A stretch of 52,835 bases of DNA from an uncultured Methanobrevibacter sp. (GCA_902774685.1 CACYJH010000012.1:1-52835), one strand, 5' to 3'. Counted from the first letter of the stretch, positions 11,133 to 20,545 are shown. Numbers and translations are program-made. Notes: a model not told the origin generated them from the sequence alone.

Positions 11133-12701
11133 TTAATCTATCATCTCTACATCCATATCTCTAATGATGTTTACAAGGTTTTGGTCTTCTTCATCTCCAA
11201 ATCCTTCGGAGATCTTACACATTAGAGCTAAATTCTTTACTAATCCACAGTTTGGTCCTTCCGGAGTTTCGTTTGGACATATTTTACCAAATTGAGTTGG
11301 GTGCAAGTCCCTTGCTTCAAAGTGAGGTTGACTTCTTGTAAGTGGGGAAACAACCCTTCTCAAGTGGGAAAGTGTAGCCATGTAACTGACTCTGTCTAAA
11401 AGCTGACTTACACCAGCCCTTCCACCTACCCAATTACCGGTAGCAATTGCATGCTTAATGTTTTCAGTCAAAACATCGGAACGAACAGCTTGTTTGATTG
11501 AAAGTTCTTTTCCTCTTGATAAGCTTCTTTCAAGTTGGTAGCTCATATCTCTTGTTAAGGAAGAGAAAGCTACTCTGAATAAGTCTTCCATTAAGTCACC
11601 GGAAACTCTTAATCTCTTATTGGTGTAATGGTCCTTATCGTGAGGTTCTCTTTGACCTTCAATTACTTGAAGTAACATTTCAGTCATTTCTGCTAAGTAA
11701 ATAGCTTTATCATAACGTTTATCAGATTCAATTCCCATATGAGGCAATAAGTATCTGTCGATGACATCTTCAGCACGTTTGATTCTGTACTCTTCAGTCA
11801 TTCCTTTAGCTACTCTATTACCAATGTATTTGATAGCAGCCATTCTTTGATATTCTTCTCTTTCTTCATTGGTCATTTCTGCCATTAATTCAGAATCTAA
11901 TTTCAAGTCTTTTTCAGAAACTTGAATATCGTCTGCAATATACATTTGGAAGTTGAAATCATCTGAAATTTTTGTAATAATATCTTGATCAGTTGATAAT
12001 CCTAATGCTCTAAGCAAGATAACTAATGGAATTTCACCAGGAACATATGGGAAAGAGATTCTTAAGAACACTCCGCTTTTACGTGGTTTTTTGTATTCTA
12101 AGGTAATTCTTGCTCTGAAACCACTTTTGATTGAAGTTACAATAGCTTTTGCATGTCTGTCTTCAGGTTCATCAATTCTTTCAAGGATAATTTTGTTAGG
12201 AGCAATCTCTTCCATAGTAACAACAGCTCTTTCAGAACCGTTTACAATGAAGTATCCACCTGGGTCTTTAGGGTCTTCCCCTTTTTCAATCAATTCTTTA
12301 TCAGTAAGCCCATGCAAATGACAAATGCTGGATTTGAGCATGAGAGGCAATTCACCAATATAAACTTCTTCCAATTCTTCCTCTTCATCACTATTATTAT
12401 CGTGCAATGCCATTTCCAAGTACATATGAGCAGAATAGTTTAAATTTCTAAGTCTTGCTTCAGTAGGGTAAATCATACTTTTAGAACCGTCAGCCTCTTT
12501 GGTGAAAGGTTTTTCAATTTTGATCTTACCGGTTCTGAGGGTATAATTTCCTTTTTCGTTTTCTATAGTAATTGGTTCAGTGATATCAATAATTTTTTGT
12601 ATACGATTTTCAACAAAATCATTATATGATTTGATATGATGGTCTACAATATCATATTTATCAAAAAATGAATCTACTAAACCCCATGTCTTATTTTTCA
12701 T
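11133..12701 (-). CDS. rpoB2: RNA polymerase subunit B'' (Rpo2N)
   Basis: N-terminal half of the split second-largest RNA polymerase subunit (522 aa), the usual arrangement in methanogens. Conserved pieces include GYFIVNGSERAVVTMEEIAP, the fork region DLMEDLFRVAFSSLTRDM, RVSYMATLSHLRRVVSPL and CPNETPEGPNCGLVKNLALM close to the C-terminus. The ATG at 12701 follows a 148-bp A+T-rich gap after rpoH. All core subunits of this cluster are transcribed in the order rpoH-B''-B'-A'-A''. Confidence 0.97.
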   Translation of the reverse strand: MKNKTWGLVDSFFDKYDIVDHHIKSYNDFVENRIQKIIDITEPITIENEKGNYTLRTGKIKIEKPFTKEADGSKSMIYPTEARLRNLNYSAHMYLEMALHDNNSDEEEELEEVYIGELPLMLKSSICHLHGLTDKELIEKGEDPKDPGGYFIVNGSERAVVTMEEIAPNKIILERIDEPEDRHAKAIVTSIKSGFRARITLEYKKPRKSGVFLRISFPYVPGEIPLVILLRALGLSTDQDIITKISDDFNFQMYIADDIQVSEKDLKLDSELMAEMTNEEREEYQRMAAIKYIGNRVAKGMTEEYRIKRAEDVIDRYLLPHMGIESDKRYDKAIYLAEMTEMLLQVIEGQREPHDKDHYTNKRLRVSGDLMEDLFRVAFSSLTRDMSYQLERSLSRGKELSIKQAVRSDVLTENIKHAIATGNWVGGRAGVSQLLDRVSYMATLSHLRRVVSPLTRSQPHFEARDLHPTQFGKICPNETPEGPNCGLVKNLALMCKISEGFGDEEDQNLVNIIRDMDVEMID

Positions 12702-12849
12702 TTAATATCTCCAAAATAATACAATCAGTTTAAATACATAAAATATTTCATTAAAAATATTTCAAAAAATATTTCATTAATAGTTTTATTTTAAATAATT
12801 TCATTTTAATAATCAAAATAATTCATTTTAAAAATAATCTTTCAAAGAT

Positions 12850-13098
12850 TTATTTTTGAGTATTTTCTCCACTTACAAGCCTATATGTTACAAATATACC
12901 TGCAGTTTGACTTTGACGGGTTATTTTTAAAACTTGACCTTCTTCAGCACCAATTGCTTTAGAAACAGGATCATTTACTTTAATTTTTGGGAGTTGACTT
13001 ACATCATAATCAACATCTGCAAAAATTTCTTTAATTTCATCATCAGACAAAATTTCGTGCTTAGGAACAGCACTATGGTTTAATATATTAAATGCCAA
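12850..13098 (-). CDS. rpoH: RNA polymerase subunit H (Rpo5)
   Basis: Small subunit (82 aa) equivalent to the C-terminal domain of eukaryotic Rpb5, placed on the lower jaw of the enzyme. The family core LPKIKVNDPVSKAIGAEEG followed by VLKITRQSQTAGIFVTYRLV is intact. The start is a TTG (13098) with GGAGG 6 nt upstream. It is the first gene of the RNA polymerase cluster; a TATA-like element lies about 75 bp upstream. Confidence 0.96.
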   Translation of the reverse strand: MAFNILNHSAVPKHEILSDDEIKEIFADVDYDVSQLPKIKVNDPVSKAIGAEEGQVLKITRQSQTAGIFVTYRLVSGENTQK

Positions 13099-13169
13099 AA
13101 TATTCCTCCGATAAAACTTTTAAATATTTAACAAATGAATAACTTAAAACTAAATCAAATTGTAAACTT

Positions 13170-13181
13170 TTTTTATATATT
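13170..13181 (-). promoter_or_regulatory. Candidate TATA box of the rpo operon
   Basis: On the minus strand this reads GAATATATAAAA, the best TATA-like element upstream of rpoH. Archaeal transcription normally starts about 25 bp downstream, near 13147, which would leave a leader of roughly 50 nt with the GGAGG site at 13105-13109. Assignment is by position and base pattern only. Confidence 0.4.
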
Positions 13182-13528
13182 CATATTTAATAGAATTTTA
13201 TAATCCCTTATTTCTTCATCATCATAGAATGGATTTGATAATCTTATCAATTGATCATGCAAAAAGTAATCCATAAAAAAATAATTCACTACAGAAAAAT
13301 AAAAAATAGACAAATAAATCATTAAAAATTTATGAATACAACATTAACCCCTTTATAATATTAAAAATCATCAATTCTAGTAGAATAAATTCTAAATTCA
13401 AACACATCAAAAATTTAAATATGATTTAAACAAGACATTGAAAGCTAAAATCTAATAAAAAATGTTCAATAAAAAATCTTATTTTAAAAATTTAAATTTA
13501 GTAAAGTTAGTAATAAAAAAAATCAGAG
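13182..13528. other. A+T-rich spacer between rpoH promoter and tRNA-Lys
   Basis: About 350 bp with no open reading frame of note and no clear repeat. It separates the end of the tRNA-Asp/tRNA-Lys unit from the rpoH promoter; both units are on the minus strand. I see nothing specific in it beyond A/T tracts that could terminate the tRNA transcript. Confidence 0.4.
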
Positions 13529-13603
<75 letters not shown>

Positions 13604-13653
13604 GATTAACAAATGAATTAAATTGTGGCTATCAAACTTAACTTATAGTTAAG

Positions 13654-13725
13654 CGCCCTGGCCGGGATTTGAACCCGAGTCGCGGGCTCGACAGGCCCAC
13701 ATGATAGCCCCTACACCACCAGGGC
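13654..13725 (-). tRNA. tRNA-Asp (anticodon GUC)
   Basis: Cloverleaf with acceptor GCCCTGG/CCAGGGC, discriminator G and anticodon loop CTGTCGA (anticodon GTC). The T arm is CGGGTTCAAATCCCG. CCA is not encoded and there is no intron. It is the first gene of a tRNA-Asp/tRNA-Lys pair, with a TATA-like box about 48 bp upstream. Confidence 0.95.
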
Positions 13726-13772
13726 AAACTATGCGAGTAAGTTATACTCATTAAATTACTATATTTATTATT

Positions 13773-13786
13773 ATATATAAATGTTT
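13773..13786 (-). promoter_or_regulatory. Promoter-like box of tRNA-Asp/Lys unit
   Basis: The minus strand reads AAACATTTATATAT, a BRE-like A-rich start followed by an archaeal TATA element, 48 bp upstream of mature tRNA-Asp. The same 14-mer occurs before tRNA-Pro, at 14068-14081, at a similar distance. Confidence 0.6.
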
Positions 13787-13867
13787 CTACAAATCCTATC
13801 TTTAAATAATTGAAAATTCAGATGAAAATTCAAAAATTCAAAATAGTGTAGAAAATAATAATAAAAA

Positions 13868-13940
13868 TCCCGTCTGCCGGACTTGAACCAGCAACATTTG
13901 GATCTACAGTCCAACGCTCTGCCAATTGAGCTAAGACGGG
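13868..13940 (-). tRNA. tRNA-Tyr (anticodon GUA)
   Basis: Cloverleaf with acceptor CCCGTCT/AGACGGG, discriminator A and anticodon arm TTGGA/TCCAA around loop CTGTAGA (anticodon GTA). The first acceptor pair is C-G, as expected for archaeal tRNA-Tyr identity. No intron. It lies 12 bp downstream of tRNA-Pro and very likely shares its transcript. Confidence 0.95.
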
Positions 13941-13952
13941 ATAGATATAGAG

Positions 13953-14028
<76 letters not shown>

Positions 14029-14067
14029 CATAATTATTGTGCAACATAATTATTTTATATTACCATA

Positions 14068-14081
14068 ATATATAAATGTTT
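14068..14081 (-). promoter_or_regulatory. Promoter-like box of tRNA-Pro/Tyr unit
   Basis: Identical 14-mer AAACATTTATATAT on the minus strand, 41 bp upstream of tRNA-Pro. The match to the tRNA-Asp box at a similar distance supports a shared strong BRE/TATA promoter for stable RNA genes. Confidence 0.6.
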
Positions 14082-14175
14082 TGGTAATTAACATAATCTC
14101 AATATTCTATGATAAAATTTTTAAAGATTTAAAAACTTAAAATAATAAATTTTAAATAAAAATTAGCATAGAAAA

Positions 14176-14251
<76 letters not shown>

Positions 14252-14422
14252 TAAAGCAATAAGATAAAAATTTAAAAATATGGAAGAATATCATAAAAAT
14301 ATTCAACAATAGTAATTTAGTAAATATCCTTTAAATAGTTTACTATCAAAACGATTTTACTAACGAAATAATATTAAGAAGGCAATATGATAAAAATAAT
14401 AAAAAAATAATAAGAAAAAAAA

Positions 14423-15052
14423 TTAAGAGAAATAAATCTCTTTTAATTTTAGAGAAGTTTCCTTAGGGTCTTCAGCACTCATGATTGCACTTACTACTGA
14501 AAATCCTGCAATGCCACTATCCTTTAAGAGAGAAGCATTTTCTAAAGTAATTCCTCCAATAGCTACTGTAGGAATGTCAATTGAATCAACGATTTCCTTC
14601 AATAAATCCAATGGCACTGAATCTGCATCATCCTTAGTGCTTGTAGGAAATACCGCACCAGATCCAATATAATCTGCACCATCAAGCTCAGCCTTTTTAG
14701 CCTCCTCAACAGTTGAAGCGGAAACACCCAATATCTTATCCTCACCAATAATACTGCGAGCAATGTCTGCAGGCATGTCATCTTGGCCAATATGAACTCC
14801 TTCACTGTCAACAGCAAGTGCAATGTCAATTCTGTCATTAATCAATAATGGAACATCATATCTGCGAGTGATTTCCTTAACCTTCAATGCCAAATCATAG
14901 AATTCTTTAGTTGAAGCATCCTTTTCACGAAGCTGAACAACAGTGGTTCCTCCTTTAATGGCTTCTTCAATAATATTCAAGAATTCCTCATCAGTCTTAT
15001 TCCTACGGTCTGTAACCAAATAAACAGAGTAGTCAATATTCTTCTTAGTCAT
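14423..15052 (-). CDS. thiE: Thiamine-phosphate synthase
   Basis: Joins HMP-PP and thiazole phosphate to make thiamine phosphate (209 aa, TIM barrel). Conserved features: YLVTDR at the start, GGTTVVQLREKDAS (pyrophosphate/HMP binding), LINDRIDIALAVDSEGVHIG, GADYIGSGAVFPTSTK and VAIGGI. Length is normal. It lies about 55 bp downstream of thiM in the same direction, which is a typical thiamine salvage pair. Confidence 0.95.
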   Translation of the reverse strand: MTKKNIDYSVYLVTDRRNKTDEEFLNIIEEAIKGGTTVVQLREKDASTKEFYDLALKVKEITRRYDVPLLINDRIDIALAVDSEGVHIGQDDMPADIARSIIGEDKILGVSASTVEEAKKAELDGADYIGSGAVFPTSTKDDADSVPLDLLKEIVDSIDIPTVAIGGITLENASLLKDSGIAGFSVVSAIMSAEDPKETSLKLKEIYFS

Positions 15053-15059
15053 TTAACCA

Positions 15060-15105
15060 AATACCTTAAAATAGTTTAAATAGCCTAAATAGCTTAAATA
15101 CATTA
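15060..15105. repeat. 9-bp degenerate tandem repeat in thiM-thiE spacer
   Basis: Five units on the plus strand: AATACCTTA, a spare A, then AATAGTTTA, AATAGCCTA, AATAGCTTA and AATACATTA. They fill most of the short spacer between thiM and thiE. A role is unknown; slippage of A+T-rich DNA is the simplest origin. Confidence 0.6.
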
Positions 15106-15108
15106 AAA

Positions 15109-16008
15109 TTAAATATTTATTTCAAATAAGTTAGCCCTTTCAACTAAATCTTCAGCAGTCAATTTGTATAGATTGTCAATCAATAATGTTCTAAAGCTTC
15201 CTGTACCTAAATCATTATTTCTTACATATTCTGCTGCATTTTCACCTGCAACTGTCATCAATGCACATGCAGTTATTCCACCAATCAATGGGTCGTTAGC
15301 TCCTACATATGAACCGATAATGGTAGTTAACATGCAACCGCTACCAGTAATGAGAGGCATCATCTCATCACCATTTTCAAGACCAAAGGACACTTCACCA
15401 TCTGAAATAATATCAATAGGGCCGCTTGCAATAACAACTGTATTCAATTCCTTAGCCAATGCTTTTACAATTGCCCCATTAATAGCCAAATTATCCTTAG
15501 AAATAACATCACTTGCTGCTACATCCACTCCTTTAGCTACAGAATCATTTTCTGTATCAAGATCAATCAATTTGGTAATAGCCTTGATTTCAGACATGTT
15601 TCCTCTAATCAATGCAAGAGGATAATTTTCAACAATTTCCTTTGTCATGTCATTTCTTAATGCACTTACACCTGCACCTACCGGGTCAAATATGATAGGC
15701 TTGTTGATTTCCTTAGCCTGATTTGCACTGTTTCTCATCAATTCATTCTGTGCTTTGCTTAATGTTCCAATATTGATTACGAGAGCGCTTGCAATATTTA
15801 CGATGTCTCCACCTTCTTCAGCACCATTTGACATGATCGGTGATGCTCCAATAGCTAATGCCGCATTTGCACAATCAGTAACTGTTACAAAATTGGTTAT
15901 GCAAAAGGTCAAAGGAGAAATTTCCTTTACATTTTTTAAAGCGTCTTGAAAACCATTTAATGCGTTTTTTACATTATCACTGTCAGCAATTATAATTTTA
16001 TCTGTCAT
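15109..16008 (-). CDS. thiM: Hydroxyethylthiazole kinase
   Basis: Phosphorylates the thiazole alcohol in thiamine salvage (299 aa, ribokinase-like). Family signatures seen: PLTFCITNFVTVTDCANAALAIGASPIMSN in parts near the N-terminus, INKPIIFDPVGAGVSALR, ALIRGNMSEI and a glycine-rich LITGSGCMLTTIIGSYVGAN containing the catalytic Cys. Slightly longer than the common 260-280 aa. First gene of thiM-thiE; a TATA-like element and a spaced direct repeat lie upstream. Confidence 0.95.
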   Translation of the reverse strand: MTDKIIIADSDNVKNALNGFQDALKNVKEISPLTFCITNFVTVTDCANAALAIGASPIMSNGAEEGGDIVNIASALVINIGTLSKAQNELMRNSANQAKEINKPIIFDPVGAGVSALRNDMTKEIVENYPLALIRGNMSEIKAITKLIDLDTENDSVAKGVDVAASDVISKDNLAINGAIVKALAKELNTVVIASGPIDIISDGEVSFGLENGDEMMPLITGSGCMLTTIIGSYVGANDPLIGGITACALMTVAGENAAEYVRNNDLGTGSFRTLLIDNLYKLTAEDLVERANLFEINI

Positions 16009-16067
16009 TTTATAACCTTTAAAATCTTAAATTTTTTTTCAACATTCTTATCTTTTATCTTTATTTT

Positions 16068-16119
16068 TATATAAAGTTTTGTATAATTTATCATGATTAT
16101 TCATTATAAATTATCATGA
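16068..16119 (-). promoter_or_regulatory. thiM promoter with spaced TTATCATGA direct repeat
   Basis: The plus strand carries TTATCATGA at 16088-16096 and again at 16111-16119, 23 bp apart (about two helical turns), each containing the palindrome TCATGA. On the thiM side a TATA-like CTTTATATAAA (minus strand) lies at about 16064-16074. The repeats are therefore immediately upstream of the TATA element, where an archaeal activator would bind. Regulatory role is inferred. Confidence 0.4.
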
Positions 16120-16198
16120 AATTTTTAAAAAGTATTTAAAATTACTCGAAAATATGGTAAAAATCATTAGAAATTTTTTAAAAAAACAGTACATTGAA

Positions 16199-16250
16199 TA
16201 AAAAATAAGAATAAAATTAAAAAAAGAATAAAAAAAGAAAAAATAAAAAG
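16199..16250 (-). terminator. T-rich terminator region after pgk
   Basis: The minus strand downstream of pgk is a run of T-rich blocks (several of five to seven T). Archaeal RNA polymerase terminates at such oligo-T tracts without need of a hairpin. Confidence 0.35.
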
Positions 16251-16252
16251 AA

Positions 16253-17482
16253 TTATTTACCATCAAATAATTCTTTAGACTCTTCAAGGGCCACTACTGC
16301 AGGTAATGGATTACCAGCCAACATATCAATGGAAGCTCCTCCACCACTACTGATATGGTCCATCTTATCTCCATAACCTAAATTAACGGTAGCTGCTGCA
16401 ATATGACCTCCACCAATAACTGAAAATCCATCAGATGAAGCGATTGCATTGATAATGTCCTCTGTACCGATTGCAAATTTAGGATCTTCGAATACACCAG
16501 CAGGACCATTTGCAAAAATGGTTTTTGCTTCCCTTAACATCTTGGAATATTTAATCAATGACTCTCTTCCAATATCAAAAATGGAAGCATCAGGAATATT
16601 GTCTATAGGCACGTCAGCCCTATCTCCTTGAACACTGACTGCAACATCAGTAGGATAGACTATTCTTTCCCCAAACCTTTCAATGAGACCCTTACATTTT
16701 TCCACCATATCAAGGTAGCCTCTTGCTTCAATGAAGTTCTTATTGGTAGACTTTATATCATAACCTGCTGCCCAAATGAATATGTTTGCAACAAGTCCTG
16801 AAACAAGAACATAATCTGCTGTGCCATTTTCCAAAACGTTTTCAGTAACTGTAATGGAATCGTCTGCCTTCATACCACCTAAAGCGAAAACGCATGGATG
16901 CTGAACATTTTCCAAAGCATTTCCTATAACAGTAAGCTCCTTTTCCATAACTCTTCCTGCGGCTGAAGGAACAGTCCTTGTAAAACCAACCAATGAAGTT
17001 TGGGATCTGTGAGCTGCAGCAAATGCATCATTTACAAAATAATCAACTAAAGGAGTTAATGTTTTTACAAGTACAGATGTAGCCTCTTCTTCAGCAGAAC
17101 GTTTCAATTGTTCTTCTGAATAGAATCTGACATTTTCCAATAGTATAATTTGACCAGGCTCCATAGAGATTATGGATTCCCTTGCTTTAGATGAGAATAT
17201 TGAATCAACATATCTTACTTCCAATCCAACTGCTCTAGATAAAACATTAGCATGTTGCTCTAAAGTAGTAAAATCGTTTTTGCCTGGACGGCTTTGGTGA
17301 GCTAAAATAACAGTTTTTGCACCTTTTAAAGATAATTCCTTAATGGTTTCGGCATGCAGTTTCATACGGGTATCATCCAAAATGATTCCAGAATTAGGAT
17401 CTACAGGGGAGTTGATGTCAATCCTGACCAAAACTGTTTTGCCGTTTATATCAAAATCATCAATAGTATTAAAATTTGCCAT
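16253..17482 (-). CDS. pgk: Phosphoglycerate kinase
   Basis: Interconverts 1,3-bisphosphoglycerate and 3-phosphoglycerate (409 aa), mainly in gluconeogenesis in a methanogen. Seen: KTVLVRIDINSPVDP at the N-terminus, ILLENVRFYSEE, DYFVNDAFAAAHRSQTS, ALGGMKADDS and the nucleotide loop VIGGGHIAAAT. The ATG at 17482 is preferred: an in-frame TTG lies 12 nt upstream, but GAGTGA precedes the ATG at good spacing. It follows tpiA by about 60 bp and shares the glycolytic/gluconeogenic theme. Confidence 0.95.
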   Translation of the reverse strand: MANFNTIDDFDINGKTVLVRIDINSPVDPNSGIILDDTRMKLHAETIKELSLKGAKTVILAHQSRPGKNDFTTLEQHANVLSRAVGLEVRYVDSIFSSKARESIISMEPGQIILLENVRFYSEEQLKRSAEEEATSVLVKTLTPLVDYFVNDAFAAAHRSQTSLVGFTRTVPSAAGRVMEKELTVIGNALENVQHPCVFALGGMKADDSITVTENVLENGTADYVLVSGLVANIFIWAAGYDIKSTNKNFIEARGYLDMVEKCKGLIERFGERIVYPTDVAVSVQGDRADVPIDNIPDASIFDIGRESLIKYSKMLREAKTIFANGPAGVFEDPKFAIGTEDIINAIASSDGFSVIGGGHIAAATVNLGYGDKMDHISSGGGASIDMLAGNPLPAVVALEESKELFDGK

Positions 17483-17542
17483 AATTTCACTCAATAATAA
17501 TCATTAAAAATAAATTTATTAATAAACATTAAAATGACACTA

Positions 17543-18217
17543 TTAAATCTTGCTTACTAAATCCAATAATGCATCTTTAGGACTTTCTGCCTTAATGATT
17601 CCAGAAGCCAATAGAACTCCTTCAGCACCTAATTCAATAGCTGCAGCCATATCCTCACCTGTGGAAATACCTGCACCGCATAAGACTTGAACATCCTTAT
17701 TGATGGCTTTCACTTTAGATACACTGCCTTTTACAACTTCGGGATCTGCCTTTGAAACAGGAATTCCAGTACCGATAAGTTCAGGAGGTTCCACTGCAAC
17801 ATAAGTTGGAGCAAGGGTTGCAGCTGCCATACTTGTTTCAATATTATTGGTACATACACAGGAAATGAGTTCTGCTTCTTGTGTCTTTTTAACTATCTCT
17901 GCTATATCAGCAAGAGTCATTCTGCATTCAGAGTGATTTAATAAGGTTCCGTCAATCCCGCTTGCTACAAAATTTTCAAATAAGTTGCTTCCAGTGTGTC
18001 CACCAGGAGAAACTGCATCAATATGTTGAGATAAAACAGGAATGCTTGTTTCCTCTTTGATTCTATAAATATCAATAGCTTGTGGTACAGCAACCATGGT
18101 AACTCCAGATTCTTCACCAGCACTTTCCAAAGCGTTAGCCAAGTCCAATGCCTTTTGACCACTTGATTCCAAATAAGTTTTAAAATTTAATATAACAACA
18201 GGTGTTTTAAGACTCAA
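17543..18217 (-). CDS. tpiA: Triosephosphate isomerase (archaeal short form)
   Basis: Interconverts DHAP and glyceraldehyde 3-phosphate (224 aa; archaeal enzymes are about 220-230 aa and tetrameric). Catalytic Lys in VVILNFKTY near the N-terminus, catalytic His in LLNHSECRMTLADI, catalytic Glu in YVAVEPPELIGTGIPVSKA, and phosphate-binding CGAGIS and GVLLASGI. Good GGAGG site before the ATG. First gene of tpiA-pgk. Confidence 0.96.
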   Translation of the reverse strand: MSLKTPVVILNFKTYLESSGQKALDLANALESAGEESGVTMVAVPQAIDIYRIKEETSIPVLSQHIDAVSPGGHTGSNLFENFVASGIDGTLLNHSECRMTLADIAEIVKKTQEAELISCVCTNNIETSMAAATLAPTYVAVEPPELIGTGIPVSKADPEVVKGSVSKVKAINKDVQVLCGAGISTGEDMAAAIELGAEGVLLASGIIKAESPKDALLDLVSKI

Positions 18218-18404
18218 ATTAAATCCTCCTTAAAAACTATAACACATAATAAAAATGTTTTTTAAATTTGCATTTTAAAATTGTTTTTTCTATGGTAAAT
18301 AATAAATAGAATAATTAAAAGAAATTATTACTATATTAATAAAATATATATTCTTAATTATATTTAAATTATTTTAAATTATCAAATATTGCAAAAGGAT
18401 TATC

Positions 18405-19319
18405 ATGACATTTACTAAAGAAGAACAGGCAAAATTGGAATACAGCGGTTACAGATTTGTTGGAGAACATGGTCACGCTGCCGTCAAGACATGTCACTGG
18501 ACTAGAAAAAGTATGGTGAATGAAGGAGTGTGCTATAAGGAACAGTTTTATGGTGTCAAATCACATAGATGCCTCCAGATGTCACCTGCTGTACCATTCT
18601 GCAATCAAAAATGTTCCTTCTGTTGGAGGGACCTTAGTCAAACAAGAACAGAATGGGAAGGAGAATATGATGATCCTAAAACAATCATTGAAGGAGCCAT
18701 AAAGGCACAGAACAATCTCTTGTGCGGATTTGGTGGAAACAAAAAGGTAGACAGGAAAAAGCTTGAGGAATCCAAAAAGCCAACAAATGCTGCGATTTCA
18801 CTTGCTGGAGAACCAACATTATACCCTGAAATCGATGAGCTTATAGCTGAATTCCACAGACAGGATTTCACAACATTCCTGGTGAGCAATGGAATGTATT
18901 GGGAAAAACTTGGAAACCTTGACAACGAACCAACTCAACTGTATGTTTCCTTGGATGCACCTAACGAGAAAGTGTATAAAGAGTTATGCAACCCTCAAAT
19001 AAATGATGGTTGGAGCAATTTAAACAAGACACTTGAACTAATGAACAGTTTTGATAGCAGAACAGCTATACGAATTACTTCAGTTAAGGGAAAAAACATG
19101 ATTAACACCGACGAGTATGCAGAACTCATCAATAAGGCAAATCCAAAATTCGTTGAAGTTAAGGCATACATGTTTGTAGGTTCTTCCAGAAAACGTTTAA
19201 GTCTTGACAATATGCCATCACATCAGGAAGTGCGTGACTTTGCTCAAGAAATAGCTGATAAAACAGGCAGGGAACTTACAAAAGAAGCTGAAGTCAGCAG
19301 AGTTGTTTTATTGGAATAA
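18405..19319 (+). CDS. twy1: tRNA 4-demethylwyosine synthase (radical SAM)
   Basis: Taw1/TYW1 forms the tricyclic imG-14 base at G37 of tRNA-Phe from N1-methylguanosine and pyruvate (304 aa). Two iron-sulfur clusters are predicted: the radical-SAM set C66, C70, C73 (CNQKCSFCW) and a second set C30, C43, C56, with the same spacing as known archaeal Taw1. ISLAGEPTLYPEI and LYVSLDAPN follow. The start ATG has AAAGGA 5 nt upstream. It is a lone plus-strand gene between two minus-strand operons. Confidence 0.95.
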   Translation: MTFTKEEQAKLEYSGYRFVGEHGHAAVKTCHWTRKSMVNEGVCYKEQFYGVKSHRCLQMSPAVPFCNQKCSFCWRDLSQTRTEWEGEYDDPKTIIEGAIKAQNNLLCGFGGNKKVDRKKLEESKKPTNAAISLAGEPTLYPEIDELIAEFHRQDFTTFLVSNGMYWEKLGNLDNEPTQLYVSLDAPNEKVYKELCNPQINDGWSNLNKTLELMNSFDSRTAIRITSVKGKNMINTDEYAELINKANPKFVEVKAYMFVGSSRKRLSLDNMPSHQEVRDFAQEIADKTGRELTKEAEVSRVVLLE

Positions 19320-19390
19320 GCTATTTTAAAAAATTGTCATTGAAAAAATAGAAAAAATATTAAGACATTATATGTGAAAAATTGAAAAAT

Positions 19391-19412
19391 ATTAAAAAAA
19401 GTAAAAAAAGAT
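19391..19412 (-). terminator. T-tract terminator after sucC
   Basis: Two T7 tracts on the minus strand just downstream of the sucC stop, a typical archaeal oligo-T termination signal between convergent twy1 and sucC. Confidence 0.4.
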
Positions 19413-19423
19413 AAAGAGAAGAG

Positions 19424-20545
19424 TTATTTAGCTTCTTGAGCTTTAATCTCTTCACATAATTCAACAGCTTTTTTAGCAGCTTCCTCTAAGGAAATTTCAT
19501 AAGGGATGCCTGCTTCTTCGAGCAATCTTTGACCTTCCTCTTCATTGGTACCGGTAAGTCTTGTTACGATATTTACATCCCATTTGTTATCTTCCAATGC
19601 TGCAATTACACCTCTTGCAACATCATCAGCTCTAGTAATACCACCTAAAACATTAAGGAATACCACTTTCACTGGAGGATAGTTTAAAACTAAATTCAAA
19701 GCTTTTTTAATGGATTCATCAGATGCTCCTCCACCGATATCCAAGAAGGTAGCTGGTTTTCCGCCGAATAAGGTAACCATATCCATACCTGTTAAGGTCA
19801 ATCCTGCACCATTTCCGATAACTGCAATGTCACCATCAAGCTTTACAAATGCAAAGTCTTTTTTCTTGAATCTGTTTTGTCTTACTTGATCTTGATGACG
19901 GAATAAAGCATCATTTTCAATTTCCAATTTTGCATCTGCTGCAATCAATCCGTCATCAGTTAAGATGAGAGGGTTGATTTCTGCAATTTCTGCATCATAT
20001 TTGTCATAAACATTATAAAGTTTCCAAATGATAGCTCCAATCTGTGACATCAATTCAGAGCCGACACCCATTTTACGAGCTATTTCACGAGCTTCATAAG
20101 GCAAGAACTCTTTTAATGGGTTTACATTGTATCTGATAATCTTTTCTGGTGATGTTTTAGCCAATTCTTCAATTTCCACTCCACCTTCAGCACTTGCCAT
20201 GATGATAGGAGTCTTATTTGCTCTGTCATTAGAAACACTTAAGAAGAATTCCTTCTTGATATCCGCTTTTTCTTCAATAAGCAAGTGTTTTACTTTTTCG
20301 CCCTTGATTTCTAGTTTTAATAACTCATTAGCTATTTGGAATGCTTCACCAGGGTTATCTGCAAACTTAATACCTCCTGCTTTACCTCTTCCACCAACGA
20401 GAACTTGAGATTTGAGTACAACAGGTCTGCCAAATTCAGTAGCGACTTCCATTGCCTCTTCAGGAGAGTATACAACATGTCCTTCTAAAATTTTAATTCC
20501 TTCACTTTCAAAAACTTTTTTTGCACTATGTTCAAAAAACTTCAT
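19424..20545 (-). CDS. sucC: Succinate-CoA ligase (ADP-forming), beta subunit
   Basis: ATP-grasp beta subunit of succinyl-CoA synthetase (373 aa), part of the incomplete reductive TCA branch that leads to 2-oxoglutarate in Methanobacteriales. Seen: MKFFEHSAKKVFESEGI, GRPVVLKSQVLVGGRGKAGGIK, AEINPLILTDDGLIAADAK, GNGAGLTLTGMDMVTLFGG and ATFLDIGGGAS, with LNVLGGITRADDVA near the end. The ATG at 20545 follows GAGTGA; a GTG three codons earlier is possible. The alpha-subunit gene is not in the window. The partner enzyme korDABC lies 8 kb away. Confidence 0.95.
   Translation of the reverse strand: MKFFEHSAKKVFESEGIKILEGHVVYSPEEAMEVATEFGRPVVLKSQVLVGGRGKAGGIKFADNPGEAFQIANELLKLEIKGEKVKHLLIEEKADIKKEFFLSVSNDRANKTPIIMASAEGGVEIEELAKTSPEKIIRYNVNPLKEFLPYEAREIARKMGVGSELMSQIGAIIWKLYNVYDKYDAEIAEINPLILTDDGLIAADAKLEIENDALFRHQDQVRQNRFKKKDFAFVKLDGDIAVIGNGAGLTLTGMDMVTLFGGKPATFLDIGGGASDESIKKALNLVLNYPPVKVVFLNVLGGITRADDVARGVIAALEDNKWDVNIVTRLTGTNEEEGQRLLEEAGIPYEISLEEAAKKAVELCEEIKAQEAK

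Noticed and set aside
16009..16252. TPP riboswitch upstream of thiM
   Set aside because: No CTGAGA-type THI-box or matching stem pattern is visible on the minus strand; only a TATA element and direct repeats are present.
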